This document shows, piece after piece, positions 10,621 to 19,398 of a stretch of DNA of 64,000 nt; position 1 is the stretch's first letter, and each line of letters starts with the position of its first letter. Below the pieces are notes generated by a model that ran no database searches, was not told where the DNA came from, and saw nothing but the letters and a program-made list of their open reading frames with translations. Origin of the DNA: an uncultured Rivibacter sp. (lineage in GTDB: Bacteria; Pseudomonadota; Gammaproteobacteria; Burkholderiales; Burkholderiaceae); contig CAMLLU010000013.1 of the NCBI GenBank assembly GCA_946480925.1, positions 47,194 through 111,193 of the forward strand, given 5' to 3'. The position numbers and the translations under genes are program-made.

Positions 10621-11238
10621 TTACGACGCGGACGCGCCGAAGAGGAACATCTCGACCGCGCGGCGCGCCATGCCGCGCACCTGCGCCTGTGTCAGCGGAG
10701 GAGGGGCCATGTAGTACAGGCGTGCGTTGTTCTCGGCCGTGAGCAGCGCAAGGAACTGGTTGGCAGCCACCATGGGGTCGAGCCGGCGCAATTCACCGCG
10801 CTCCATGGCTTGCGCGAGCAGCCGGGCCAGCTTCTCCAGGTATTCCGCCGAACCCGATTCGTAGAACAGCTGCCCGACTTCGGAGCGCCCGGCTTCCGCC
10901 AGCACCATGCGGTAGACCGCTAGTGCGTCCGCATCGTTGGTCAGCACCTGCAGCATCCGCTCGCCGAAGCGCGTGAGCAAGGTCTTGAGCTCCACCTGCC
11001 GGGCGGATTCCTCGGACAGCTTTTCAGCAGCCTCGGACAGGTGCGCCGTCGCGAAGGCGTGGACGACGGCGACGAACAGTGACTCCTTCGACGGGAAGTA
11101 CCCGTAGACCGTGGACTTCGATCCGCCCAGCCGTGCCACCAGCTCGTTCATCGACGCCCGTTCGTACCCTACTTCGCGGAACAGTTGCGCCGCCGCTTCG
11201 AGGATGGCCTGGCGGCGAGCCTCGGTCCTGACCTTCAT
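10621..11238 (-). CDS. TetR/AcrR family transcriptional repressor
   Basis: The protein has 205 residues. Residues 1-50 form a canonical TetR helix-turn-helix (ILEAAAQLFREVGYERASMNELVARLGGSKSTVYGYFPSKESLF). The C-terminal ligand-binding half resembles the AefR-type domain. The ATG at 11238 has a perfect GAAGGAGAGGTG site; the open frame upstream to 11340 crosses the divergent promoter and is not used. It is divergent from the DUF3313 operon, and a 13-bp palindrome overlapping that operon's -10 box is the likely operator. The gene also sits upstream of the RND pump on the same strand, separated by the binding-protein fragment, so it could once have controlled the pump. Confidence 0.92.
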   Translation of the reverse strand: MKVRTEARRQAILEAAAQLFREVGYERASMNELVARLGGSKSTVYGYFPSKESLFVAVVHAFATAHLSEAAEKLSEESARQVELKTLLTRFGERMLQVLTNDADALAVYRMVLAEAGRSEVGQLFYESGSAEYLEKLARLLAQAMERGELRRLDPMVAANQFLALLTAENNARLYYMAPPPLTQAQVRGMARRAVEMFLFGASAS

Positions 11239-11277
11239 CACCTCTCCTTCAAAAACGAACCCAACTGTACGTTTTTC

Positions 11278-11307
11278 TTGACAGGCTCCGAATATGGCCT
11301 CGATACT
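11278..11307 (+). promoter_or_regulatory. Sigma-70 promoter of the DUF3313 operon
   Basis: A perfect -35 TTGACA (11278-11283) is followed after 18 bp by GATACT (11302-11307), a 4/6 match to the -10 box. The -10 overlaps the 11306-11318 palindrome, so a bound repressor would block polymerase. The ATG of the first gene is 95 bp downstream of the -10. Confidence 0.6.
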
Positions 11308-11318
11308 GTACCGTACAG
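11306..11318. promoter_or_regulatory. Palindromic operator, probably for the TetR repressor
   Basis: CTGTAC-C-GTACAG is a perfect 6-bp inverted repeat around one base. A further half-site CTGTAC occurs at 11265-11270, closer to the tetR start. The position between divergent genes and over a -10 box is the usual arrangement for TetR autoregulation plus repression of a divergent operon. Confidence 0.55.
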
Positions 11319-11402
11319 GTCGGTTCAGTTTTGAGCGCATGCGCAGAAGTGAAGCGGCCCGACTCCCGTCTCGGTCCCTCTTCCAGCAAACCAGGAGAAC
11401 TC

Positions 11403-12068
11403 ATGCGCATTCGCTTCGTTTCTTTCCGCACGGCCAGCCTGGCGGCGCTCGCCATGGCGCTGGCGGCGTGCTCCACCACGCAGCCCATTCCCTATGCCGG
11501 TGTCGGCGCGTCGCCGCAGATGCGCCTCAACACGCACGACGCCACGGGCCGCATGCCCTACGAGTACAAAACCAGCACCGACTGGCGCAAGTACTCGAGC
11601 GTCATGCTCGACCCCGTGGGCGTCTATCGCGGAACGGACAACCAGTTCGAAGACATGTCGGAGGAAGACAAGACCTACCTCGCTCGCTACATGCAAGACG
11701 AGTTCTCCGGAAAGCTGGGCAAGCGTTTCAGAAGCGTCATCACGCCCGGCTCCGACACGCTGCGCATCAAGCTCACGCTGGCCGGTGCGAAGACGAACAC
11801 CGCCGTGCTGAGCACGCTCTCGCGCTTCGATCTCGTCGGCGGGCCCTACAACGCCGTGCAGGCCGTTCGCGGCAAGGAAGGGGCGATGACCGGCTCTGTG
11901 AGCTTCGCGGTGGAGGTCTTCGACGCCTCGACGAATGCGCTGCTCGGCGCCTACGTGTCGAAGCAGTACCCCAACGCATGGAACCTCGGCGCGGGCATGG
12001 GCTCGTTGAGCGCTTCCAAAGCCGGCATCGAAAGCGGTGCCGACCAGCTGCTGGCCTACCTGCGATAG
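11403..12068 (+). CDS. DUF3313 family lipoprotein
   Basis: The protein has 221 residues with a signal peptide ending in LAACS (lipobox). The pattern W-R-K-Y-S-S-V-M-L-D-P-V near residue 65 and PGSDTLRIKLTLAGAKT near residue 120 match DUF3313, a family of envelope lipoproteins of unknown function. The ATG at 11403 has AGGAGAACTC upstream. It is the first gene of a four-gene envelope operon behind a TetR-type operator, which suggests an inducible surface response. The frame is open back to 11331, but that part lies in the leader. Confidence 0.8.
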   Translation: MRIRFVSFRTASLAALAMALAACSTTQPIPYAGVGASPQMRLNTHDATGRMPYEYKTSTDWRKYSSVMLDPVGVYRGTDNQFEDMSEEDKTYLARYMQDEFSGKLGKRFRSVITPGSDTLRIKLTLAGAKTNTAVLSTLSRFDLVGGPYNAVQAVRGKEGAMTGSVSFAVEVFDASTNALLGAYVSKQYPNAWNLGAGMGSLSASKAGIESGADQLLAYLR

Positions 12069-12084
12069 CCCCGAGGAGCACCCG

Positions 12085-12540
12085 ATGAGCTTGCCTTTCT
12101 CCTTTCATCGCGTCTGCCTTGCCGCCGCCCTGTGCGCGGTGGTGCAGGCCCATGCCGAGAGCTTCACGTCCTCGGCGCTCAGCGCCGGCTCGGCATCCAG
12201 CGGCAGCGTGTCCGACTCGCTGCACGGATCGAGCAAGAGCTCGGCCCGCGACGAGAAGGTCGCGGACGCCGACTACCGCATCACCGATGTCGCGAAGGCG
12301 CCCGATCGCGCCGGCATCGCACGGCTCACCCTGCAGGCCGACGACCCCCAGAAAAGCCTCGTGCTCGACCTGCCCCAGGCCATCGTCGATGCACGGGGCC
12401 TCGGGCGCGGCGACGTGGTGCGTGCACAGCGACGCGTGTACGGCCTGGAGCTCACGCGAGGAGCCGAGCGTGAGACCTTCTATCTCGTGTTGGCAGACGA
12501 CTGGTTCTCCGGGCTGGCCGCCCGGCCGGTGAGCCTGTGA
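12085..12540 (+). CDS. Secreted protein of unknown function
   Basis: The product has 151 residues: a signal peptide (cleavage likely after VVQAHA), a Ser/Gly-rich linker, then a compact C-terminal part with DYRITDVAKAPDRAGIARLTL. No family is recognised. It lies 16 bp after the DUF3313 gene with a GAGGAG site, and its stop overlaps the GTG start of the DUF2145 gene, so it belongs to the operon. It is probably periplasmic. Confidence 0.72.
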   Translation: MSLPFSFHRVCLAAALCAVVQAHAESFTSSALSAGSASSGSVSDSLHGSSKSSARDEKVADADYRITDVAKAPDRAGIARLTLQADDPQKSLVLDLPQAIVDARGLGRGDVVRAQRRVYGLELTRGAERETFYLVLADDWFSGLAARPVSL

Positions 12541-13448
12541 AGCTCCTGCACGCGCTCATGCTGGCAGTGGCCTGCACAGCAGGCATGGCGCCGGCGTGGG
12601 CGTCCGGGTCGTCCACCGTCTCGGGCTTCTGCGACCGCGCCCAGCCGTTGACCGCCGGCCAGCAGGATCGCGTGCTGCGCTTTGCCGCGGTGTTGCGCGA
12701 TGAGCTCTCTGCCTCGAACGGTGAAGCGGCATTGATCAGCCGCTCGGGGCTCGATCTCTCGCGCTTTCGCATCCGCTATTCGCATGCCGCCGTCGCGTGG
12801 CGCGCCGAGGCAGGCGACTGGTCGACCCGGCAGCTCTACTACGCCTGCGACGAAAGGCGCCCGAGGATCTACGACCAGGGCGTCCCTGGCTTCGCGATGG
12901 GCATCGACGATCCGTCGCTCGGCTACGTGTCGATCGTGCGGCTTCCGGCCGAAGCAGCGCAGTCGCTGCGGGGCACGCTGCTCGACGCTTCGCGCCTGCA
13001 GCACCTGCTGGCGGCGCGCTACAGCGCCAACGCTTACCCGTTCAGCCTGCGCTATCAGAACTGCAACCAGTGGGTCGTGGAACTGCTCGCCGTGGCCTGG
13101 GGCGACCTGCCTGACGGCGACGACCTGCGCGAGCGTGCCCAGCGCCTGCTGCGCGAGACGCACTACGAGCCCGAGCCCGTCGACGTCGGCTCGCAAGCAT
13201 TGATGTTCGCGTCCGCCTTCGTGCCTTTCGTGCACCTCGACGACCACCCGGAAGACGACCGCTTCGCGATGAAGCTGCAAGTCAGCCTGCCGTCGAGCGT
13301 GGAGGCGTTCATTCGCGACCACATACCGGGCAGCGAGCGGGTCGAGCTGTGCCACGACGGCCGGCAGGCCGTCGTGCATCGAGGCTGGACGCCGATTGCC
13401 GAAGGCTGCCGCCCGGCCGAGGGCGATCGTGTCGTGTCGCTCGAATGA
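12537..13448 (+). CDS. DUF2145 family secreted protein
   Basis: The protein has 303 residues with a signal peptide (MKLLHALMLAVACTAGMAPAWA). It carries a central YQNCNQWVVELLAVAWG segment, which I recognise from DUF2145; the Cys within a conserved Asn-Cys-Asn-Gln-Trp resembles a thiol active site of papain-like folds, but that is conjecture. It uses a GTG start overlapping the previous stop (GTGA). The gene is third in the envelope operon. Location should be periplasmic; no function is established for the family. Confidence 0.75.
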   Translation: MKLLHALMLAVACTAGMAPAWASGSSTVSGFCDRAQPLTAGQQDRVLRFAAVLRDELSASNGEAALISRSGLDLSRFRIRYSHAAVAWRAEAGDWSTRQLYYACDERRPRIYDQGVPGFAMGIDDPSLGYVSIVRLPAEAAQSLRGTLLDASRLQHLLAARYSANAYPFSLRYQNCNQWVVELLAVAWGDLPDGDDLRERAQRLLRETHYEPEPVDVGSQALMFASAFVPFVHLDDHPEDDRFAMKLQVSLPSSVEAFIRDHIPGSERVELCHDGRQAVVHRGWTPIAEGCRPAEGDRVVSLE

Positions 13449-13487
13449 GTCGTGTGTTCGTTTTCTCCCTCAAGAAAGGACTTGGTC

Positions 13488-14129
13488 TTGAATACGTTTG
13501 CTCGCCTGTTTGTTGTCGCCGCGGCCTGCGGCGTGGTCTGCGCCGCGTCTGCGGACGAGGTCTATGGCGGTGCCGGCACGACCGGCTTGGAAGTGGGCTA
13601 TGGGCTGAAACTCAATGCCGCCAGCGGCGTTCGCGTGGACGTCAACTTCCTGCACTACAGCCCCAGCTTTTCCACCAGCGACGTTGATTACGACGCGAAG
13701 CTCAAGTTCGGCAACGCGGGCATGTACTTCGACTGGTTCCTCGGCGACTCGCCGTTTCGCCTGAGCACGGGTGCGCTGGTCGGCCCGCGCAAGCTCGAGG
13801 GCACCGGCCGGTCCAGCGGCGGTGCCATCGTGATCAATGGCGTGGCCTACGCAGCTGGCGGAGAAAGCCTGCACATGGAGGCGAAGTTCCCCACCGTTTC
13901 GCCCTACATCGGCATCGGATGGGGCCACGAGCAGTCGGGCAAGGGCGGCTTCTACGCCGACCTCGGCACGGCGTTCGGCCGCCCGAAGGTGACGCTCACC
14001 GCATCGCCCGGCCTCGTGGCGGCAGCCGGCCAGGCCAACATCGACGAAGAGCGGCGCCGGGCTCAAGACAAGGCAGACAGGCTGCGCTTCTACCCCGTGC
14101 TCAAGGTCGGGTACTCGTACGCCTTCTGA
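13488..14129 (+). CDS. Outer-membrane beta-barrel protein
   Basis: The product has about 213 residues from a TTG start at 13488, which has AAAGGA seven bases upstream and gives a clean signal peptide (NTFARLFVVAAACGVVCAASA). A GTG at 13452 would add 12 residues with no ribosome-binding site. The mature part alternates hydrophobic and polar residues (GLEVGYGLKLN, VDVNFLHYSPSFS) and ends in the C-terminal aromatic motif KVGYSYAF that directs barrel insertion. It resembles OmpW/OmpA-like small barrels. It is last in the DUF3313 operon. Confidence 0.75.
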   Translation: MNTFARLFVVAAACGVVCAASADEVYGGAGTTGLEVGYGLKLNAASGVRVDVNFLHYSPSFSTSDVDYDAKLKFGNAGMYFDWFLGDSPFRLSTGALVGPRKLEGTGRSSGGAIVINGVAYAAGGESLHMEAKFPTVSPYIGIGWGHEQSGKGGFYADLGTAFGRPKVTLTASPGLVAAAGQANIDEERRRAQDKADRLRFYPVLKVGYSYAF

Positions 14130-14139
14130 AATCGCAGGC

Positions 14140-15030
14140 TCACACGCCATGGGGGCAAAGCGCGGCCCGCGCCCCGGGGCCCGCATCCCCCGATGCTGCG
14201 CGGCGGTGACCTCGAATGGCGCTGGGCGGGAAGCCGAAGCGGTCGCGAAAGCGCACCGCGAACTGCGAAGGCGTCTGGTAGCCCACCGCCAGCGCGATCT
14301 GCGTGACCGGCTGCGCCGTCGATTGCAGCAGCGTGAGCGCGAAGGACATGCGTGCGTCGATCAGGATGGCGCTCAGGCTCGTGCCTTCGTCGGCCAGCTT
14401 GCGGCGCAGCGTCGGCTCGCTCATCGCGAAGGCCGAGGCCACCGCGGCGGCGCTCCAGTCGCGCGCGATGTCCTGCCCGAGCAGGCGCCGCACCTTGACC
14501 GTCATCGTCAACGCCTGGGCCTGCTCGAAGCGGCTGCCTTCCATGCCGATCCACAGCAGCAGCTCGCCCGCGCGATGGCGCGCGATGCCGGCCGGAACTG
14601 AGTCTTCCTGCACCGCCTGCGTTGCGCGGTGGAACGCATGAACGAACTCGGGTTGTGCGTGCGTGATGGGCAGTGCATGCCGGATCACCGGCAGGTGAGG
14701 GTGGGCATCGGCATGTGCGGCGATGAGCGCGTCGTCCCACACCAGCCAGTGCGCACGGTAGCTGCCGTCTTCGGCAGGGCGGTTGGTGATGTCCACCGAT
14801 TGCCCGCCCGCCAGCGCGATGGCCTCGCCGCTGCGGACGATGTATTCGCCGCCGCTCCAGCGCACAGCCTTGATGCCCCGTTCGACGAAGATCAGCAGCG
14901 GGTTCTCGATGAACAGGCGCTTGAACTCGAGGTCCTGCCGCTGCAGCACGTGAGCGGTGGTCCCCACGCCGGCGCGCGAGACGATGCGCGGCGTGCTGGA
15001 GCTGGAGGGCGATTCGCAGGCTGGTGGCAT
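14140..15030 (-). CDS. AraC family transcriptional regulator
   Basis: The C-terminal third holds the two AraC helix-turn-helix motifs (AVASAFAMSEPTLRRKLADEGTSLSAILIDARMSFAL, then VTQIALAVGYQTPSQFAVRFRDRFGFPPSAIR). The N-terminal part is a cupin-like sensing domain. I chose the ATG at 15030 (296 residues); a GTG at 15069 is possible. It lies downstream of the PEBP gene on the same strand with a 60-bp gap and converges with the envelope operon. Target genes are unknown; the adjacent PEBP gene is the nearest candidate. Confidence 0.85.
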   Translation of the reverse strand: MPPACESPSSSSTPRIVSRAGVGTTAHVLQRQDLEFKRLFIENPLLIFVERGIKAVRWSGGEYIVRSGEAIALAGGQSVDITNRPAEDGSYRAHWLVWDDALIAAHADAHPHLPVIRHALPITHAQPEFVHAFHRATQAVQEDSVPAGIARHRAGELLLWIGMEGSRFEQAQALTMTVKVRRLLGQDIARDWSAAAVASAFAMSEPTLRRKLADEGTSLSAILIDARMSFALTLLQSTAQPVTQIALAVGYQTPSQFAVRFRDRFGFPPSAIRGHRRAASGDAGPGARAALCPHGV

Positions 15031-15090
15031 CTCGGAAGGGGCGTGCGACGTGAGCGCGGCGCGTTGCACTGTACGCGCCGCGTCGGGGTT

Positions 15091-15645
15091 TCAGCGGCTG
15101 CCCTTGACGGTCAGCGTGGCCTTGCCCAGCGAGGCGCCCAGGGTCATGAAGCCCAGCATCGCCGGTGTCACCTGTTGCGGCAGGTCGAGCTTGTCCACCT
15201 TCAGCGCGTGCACGGTGATGACGTAGCGATGCGTCTGCCCGGCCGGCGGGCACAGCCCGGTGTAGCCCGGCGTGCCGCTGTCGCCGCGCACCGCAACAGC
15301 GCCCTCGGGCAGCGTGCCGCCCGTGCTGCCGGCGCCTTCCTTCAGCTCCGTCACGCTGGCCGGGATGTTGGCGACGACCCAGTGCCACCAGCCGGAGCCG
15401 GTGGGCGCGTCAGGGTCGTACATCGTCACGACGAAGCTTTTGGTGCCCTGCGGTGCGCCGCGCCAGGCGATCTGCGGTGAGACGTTCTGGCCCGTGCAGC
15501 CGAAGCCGTTGGCGAACTGCGCCTGCGTGAAGCGGCCTTCGCGAGGGTTCTCGCTCGTGAGCTTGAAGTCCTGGCAGTGCGCCGCGCCGCAGGCGAGGGC
15601 CAGCGCAAGGGAGGTGCTGGCGAGGAAGGAAGTCTTGTTGGGCAT
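15091..15645 (-). CDS. YbhB/YbcL family Raf-kinase-inhibitor-like protein (PEBP)
   Basis: The protein has 184 residues, with a signal peptide ending near ACGAAHC. The PEBP signature is clear: NVSPQIAWRGAPQGTKSF, the MYDPDAPTGSGWWHWVVANIP ligand-pocket loop and the C-terminal GLCPPAG...HRYVITVHAL. Bacterial members are small secreted or cytoplasmic ligand-binding proteins whose role is not settled. The ATG has CGGAG upstream. The 250 bp between this gene and the next plus-strand gene holds no feature I can support. Confidence 0.9.
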   Translation of the reverse strand: MPNKTSFLASTSLALALACGAAHCQDFKLTSENPREGRFTQAQFANGFGCTGQNVSPQIAWRGAPQGTKSFVVTMYDPDAPTGSGWWHWVVANIPASVTELKEGAGSTGGTLPEGAVAVRGDSGTPGYTGLCPPAGQTHRYVITVHALKVDKLDLPQQVTPAMLGFMTLGASLGKATLTVKGSR

Positions 15646-15895
15646 GTGAGCTCCGTTGAATGCCTGGAATGCTTGGGAAGGGTGGCGCCAGTGTGCTGAC
15701 GGCCTCGTGGCGCCGCCGCTTCGAGCCGATCGAGTTTTGTTGCGATCCGCTCAACGTGAGCAAAGGCCACGCGTGGGCGAAGGCTGCCGCGGCGGCGGCA
15801 CTTTTTGGCGTCGTGATCACCCTTCAGCTCGCGGCCAGGGAAACGTCATGGTTTGGTGATGTGTCATGACGGGCTGACTTCTAGAGTCGCGGCCC

Positions 15896-17092
15896 ATGCT
15901 GTCTCGCCGAACCTTCTCCCTCCAGGCCCTGACGGGCGCCCTTGCCACGGTCGCGAACCTGCCGCTGGTCCATGCACAACAAAGCGCCTCTGCGCCAAAG
16001 GCCACCGCACCGAGCCGATGGCGCATCGCGCAATCGGCCGCCTTGTCCGGGCCCCAGTCGGAAGTGGGGGTCGCTTTCGACGCCGGTGCGAAGGCGGTCT
16101 TCGAGGCAGTCAACGCCGCGGGCGGCGTCCACGGCAAGCCCATCGAGTTCGTCTCGGTGGATGACGGCTACGACGCCAACAAGGCGGTGCAGAACACCAC
16201 GCAACTCCTCAGCGGCGGCGATGCACCGCTGGCGCTGTTCGGCTACACCGGCTCGGCCTGCACGAAGGCCGTGATGCCGATCGCCAAGGTGGCCGGTGTC
16301 GTGCTGTTCGCGCCCATCACCAGCAGCGACGTGCTGCAGGCCGAGAACCAGCCGCACGTCTTCTTCGTGCGCGGCACCCATTCGGACGAGATCACCAAGA
16401 TCCTCCAGCACCTCACCACCATCGGCTCGCAGCGCATCGGCGTGTTCTATCCGAACGACGACTTCGGGCAGGGCAAGCTGGCGCTGGTGAAGGAATTCGC
16501 GAGCCGGCACAGGCTGCCTGAGCCGAAGGCCGTGGCCTGCGACCCGCAGTCTCCCGACATCCCCGCGGCCGCCAAGGCGCTGCTGCAAGGCGGTGACCTG
16601 CAGGCCGTGGTGCACCTCACGTCGTCGCAGGCCAGCGGCAGATTGCTCAAGGAGCTGAGCAGCTCCGGGGCCGCAGGCGTGGGCAAGCTGCACCACTACG
16701 GCATTTCCAACATCAGCGCGACCGATCTCGTGCGCGAGGCAGGCCGCGCGGCCTACGGCTTCGTGATCGCCAAGCGCACGCCCAACCCGGCGGGTTCCAC
16801 GCCCATGGCGGCCGAATTCCGCCGTGCCATGCTGGCGCAGCAGCCCAAAGGCAAGGGCGATCTGGCGTCATCGGCCGTGGCGATGGAGGGCTACATCGCC
16901 GCCCGCCTGTTGATCAAGGCCATGCAGAACGCCGGGCCCAAGATGGACCGCGTGGCGCTGCGCAATGCCACCGAAGCGCTGGGCCGCCAGGAGATCGGTC
17001 CCTTCACGCTCACCTATGCGCCCGGCAAGCATCGCGGCTCGCCGTTCGTGGACCTTGCGATGGTGCGCGACGACCTGACCGTCGCGCGTTGA
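15896..17092 (+). CDS. ABC transporter substrate-binding protein, LivK-like type
   Basis: The protein has 398 residues: an Arg-rich (MLSRRTF) secretion signal ending at VHAQ, then the type-1 periplasmic-binding fold starting WRIAQSAALSGPQSEVG. It contains GYTGSACTKAVMPIA and the IGVFYPNDDFGQGKLALVKEF hinge. This class binds amino acids, short amides or small acids for LIV-type transporters. No permease or ATPase genes are adjacent, so it is an orphan receptor here; it may use the liv genes at 33-38 kb or act in sensing next to the downstream two-component pair. A truncated second copy lies at 9.3-10.1 kb. Confidence 0.88.
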   Translation: MLSRRTFSLQALTGALATVANLPLVHAQQSASAPKATAPSRWRIAQSAALSGPQSEVGVAFDAGAKAVFEAVNAAGGVHGKPIEFVSVDDGYDANKAVQNTTQLLSGGDAPLALFGYTGSACTKAVMPIAKVAGVVLFAPITSSDVLQAENQPHVFFVRGTHSDEITKILQHLTTIGSQRIGVFYPNDDFGQGKLALVKEFASRHRLPEPKAVACDPQSPDIPAAAKALLQGGDLQAVVHLTSSQASGRLLKELSSSGAAGVGKLHHYGISNISATDLVREAGRAAYGFVIAKRTPNPAGSTPMAAEFRRAMLAQQPKGKGDLASSAVAMEGYIAARLLIKAMQNAGPKMDRVALRNATEALGRQEIGPFTLTYAPGKHRGSPFVDLAMVRDDLTVAR

Positions 17093-17098
17093 CGGCGC

Positions 17099-17124
17099 CT
17101 TTCACCGCCGCCGGGCGGTGAAAG
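17099..17124 (+). terminator. Hairpin after the binding-protein gene
   Basis: A perfect 11-bp stem (CTTTCACCGCC / GGCGGTGAAAG) with a 4-base loop starts 6 bp after the stop codon. There is no T-run after it, so it may stabilise the 3' end or act as a weak terminator. Confidence 0.45.
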
Positions 17125-17271
17125 CGGCGGGTCTTGCGGTCGCCGTAATGGCGCTGCCGGCAACATTGCGTGCCGAATGTGCAGGAACTGTGGAGTCCCT
17201 GGCTCCTGGCCGGGCTTGCTTGCAGGGCCGGCGATCTGCTGCGCCAATCGGGCGTGCATCATTGCACCCGC

Positions 17272-18696
17272 ATGAAACGCCCCGGCATCACCACCCAGCT
17301 CTTCCTCGCCGTGCTGGCCACCGCCGCACTGGTGGCGCTGGCCATGGGCGCGGCCGCCGTTTGGAGCTTCAAGCTGGGCTTCGTGGGCTACCTCAACGAG
17401 CAGGCCATCGAACGCATGGAGGCCGCGCTGCCCCGCCTGCGGCAGGCCTATGCGCAGCATGGTGACTGGGAGTTCGTGCGTGGCCGCCCCGACGTGTGGT
17501 TCAACCTCATCGGCGTGAGCCCGCTGCAGGGCTCGGCCAGTGCACCGGCCGATGCGGCCCACCAGCGCCAGGCGGCGTCCGACCTGCTAGGCGCGGGGCG
17601 CCGGCTCACCTTGCTCGACGCGCAGCGACAGCGCGTCATCGGCTTCCCGTACATCCTGGCCGAAAGCGAACAGCGCGAGATCGTGGTGGATGGCAGCACC
17701 GCCGGCTGGCTGGCGATCGTGCCGATCCAGACGGTGACCGACGCGGCCGAGGTGCGCTTCTTCGACGACCAGCTGCGCGCCAGCCTTGCGATGGGCGTGG
17801 TGGCCGTGCTGGCCGCCGCGCTGATCGCCTGGTGGATGGCGCGCGTATTGCTCGCGCCGGTGCGCCGCGTGGCGGCGGCCACGCACAGGCTGGCCGGCGG
17901 CGACTACGGCACGCGCGTCACCGTGAAGGGCCGTGACGAGGTGGCCCAGCTCGCGCAGGACTTCAACCAGCTCGCCCTCACGCTGGAGCGCAACGAACGC
18001 ATGCGCCGCGAGTTCATGGCCGACATCTCGCACGAGCTGCGCACGCCGCTGGCCGTGCTGCGCGGTGAGCTCGAGGCCATGGAAGACGGCGTGCATGAGG
18101 CCACGCCGCAGCAGCTGCGGCTGTTGCAGGCCGAGGTGGGCATGCTTTCCAAGCTGGTGGGCGACCTGCACGAGCTGGCACTGGCCGACGTGGGTGCGCT
18201 CAGCTACCGCAAGGCCGATCTCGACCTCGCCGCGTTGCTGCAGCAGGAGGCCGATCTCTTTCGCGCCCGCTGTGCCGAGCGGCAGCTGGCACTGCAGGTG
18301 GAGCTGGCGGCTCACCGCGTGCTGCTGCAGGCCGATGAAGCCCGCCTGCGCCAGCTGTTGCACAACCTGCTGGACAACTCCCTGCGCTACACCGACCCGG
18401 GCGGTGCCCTGCTGTTGCGGCTGCGCCAGGAGCAGGGCGATGCCGTGATCGACCTGCAGGATTCCGCGCCCGCGGTGGCGCCCGAGCTGCTGCCGCGCCT
18501 GTTCGAGCGCTTCTACCGCGTGGAAGGCTCGCGCGGCCGCGCCGGCGGCGGCAGCGGGCTGGGGCTTGCGATCTGCCGCAGCATCGTGTTGGCACACGGC
18601 GGGCGCATCGAGGCGCGGCCCTCGCCGCTGGGCGGCGTGTGGATCGAAGTGCGCCTGCCGCTGGTGCGCAGCGCCGCGACCGAGGAGGCCCGATGA
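17272..18696 (+). CDS. Sensor histidine kinase, BaeS-like
   Basis: The protein has 474 residues: one transmembrane helix near residues 9-28, a periplasmic region, a second helix near 165-185, HAMP ([19 protein letters not shown]), the phospho-acceptor H254 in [13 protein letters not shown], and an ATPase domain with [10 protein letters not shown] and GSGLGLAI. The start [16 protein letters not shown] matches BaeS N-termini; an upstream GTG at 17170 is not supported. Its stop overlaps the next gene (ATGA). BaeSR systems sense envelope stress and switch on RND pumps in enterics; whether this pair controls the pump at 3.3-9.1 kb is open. Confidence 0.92.
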   Translation: MKRPGITTQLFLAVLATAALVALAMGAAAVWSFKLGFVGYLNEQAIERMEAALPRLRQAYAQHGDWEFVRGRPDVWFNLIGVSPLQGSASAPADAAHQRQAASDLLGAGRRLTLLDAQRQRVIGFPYILAESEQREIVVDGSTAGWLAIVPIQTVTDAAEVRFFDDQLRASLAMGVVAVLAAALIAWWMARVLLAPVRRVAAATHRLAGGDYGTRVTVKGRDEVAQLAQDFNQLALTLERNERMRREFMADISHELRTPLAVLRGELEAMEDGVHEATPQQLRLLQAEVGMLSKLVGDLHELALADVGALSYRKADLDLAALLQQEADLFRARCAERQLALQVELAAHRVLLQADEARLRQLLHNLLDNSLRYTDPGGALLLRLRQEQGDAVIDLQDSAPAVAPELLPRLFERFYRVEGSRGRAGGGSGLGLAICRSIVLAHGGRIEARPSPLGGVWIEVRLPLVRSAATEEAR

Positions 18697-19388
18697 ACGC
18701 CGCCGAGTCTGCTTTCGTGCTGGTCGTCGAAGACGAACCTCGGCTCGCGCAGCTGGTGTGCGACTACCTGCACGCGGCGGGCTACGAGACGCAGGCGCTG
18801 GCCGCAGGCAGCGCCGTGCTGCCTGCGGTGCGCAGCCGTGCGCCGGACCTCATCGTGCTCGACCTCATGCTGCCCGGCTGCGATGGCCTCACCGTGTGCC
18901 GCGACCTGCGGGCCTTCAGCGACGTGCCCATCGTGATGGTGACCGCGCGCGTGGAAGAGGTGGACCGGCTCATCGGCCTGGAGGCCGGCGCCGACGACTA
19001 CGTGTGCAAGCCCTTCAGCCCGCGCGAGCTGGTGGCGCGCGTGAAGGCCATCCTGCGCCGGCAGCGGCGTGACGGCGTGCAGACGACGGAACCGGCAGAC
19101 GGTGGCCTCCACATCGACGTCGGGCGCCACGCGGCCAGCATCAACGGCCGGGATCTCGACCTCACGCCGGCCGAGTTCCGCCTGCTCAAGGCCTTTGCCG
19201 AAGCGCCGGGCCGCGTGTTCTCGCGCGACCAGCTGCTCGACAAGCTGCATGGCGACCAGCGCGCCCTGAGCGACCGCACCGTGGACAGCCACGTGAAGAA
19301 CCTGCGCCGCAAGCTCGAACAGGCCTGCCCGGGGCAGGAGCCCATCCGCTCGATCTATGGGGTGGGCTACAAGCTGGAGCTGCCGTAG
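18693..19388 (+). CDS. OmpR/BaeR-like response regulator
   Basis: The protein has 231 residues. The receiver domain has the acidic pair VVEDEP, the phospho-acceptor D57 (IVLDLMLPG) and the conserved Lys ([10 protein letters not shown]). The C-terminal winged helix ends in [15 protein letters not shown] and [10 protein letters not shown]. It starts within the kinase stop codon and is translationally coupled to it. This class binds tandem direct repeats, which is why the repeat ahead of the efflux operon is worth testing. Confidence 0.94.
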   Translation: MNAAESAFVLVVEDEPRLAQLVCDYLHAAGYETQALAAGSAVLPAVRSRAPDLIVLDLMLPGCDGLTVCRDLRAFSDVPIVMVTARVEEVDRLIGLEAGADDYVCKPFSPRELVARVKAILRRQRRDGVQTTEPADGGLHIDVGRHAASINGRDLDLTPAEFRLLKAFAEAPGRVFSRDQLLDKLHGDQRALSDRTVDSHVKNLRRKLEQACPGQEPIRSIYGVGYKLELP

Positions 19389-19398
19389 CGCAAGCCCG

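Noticed and set aside
13349..13687. A 112-codon plus-strand frame bridging DUF2145 and the barrel gene
   Set aside because: It overlaps both real genes out of frame and yields an Arg-rich shadow product.
15646..15895. Short open frames of 67-69 codons before the binding-protein gene
   Set aside because: No ribosome site, no domain, and they end at or near the real start of the downstream gene.
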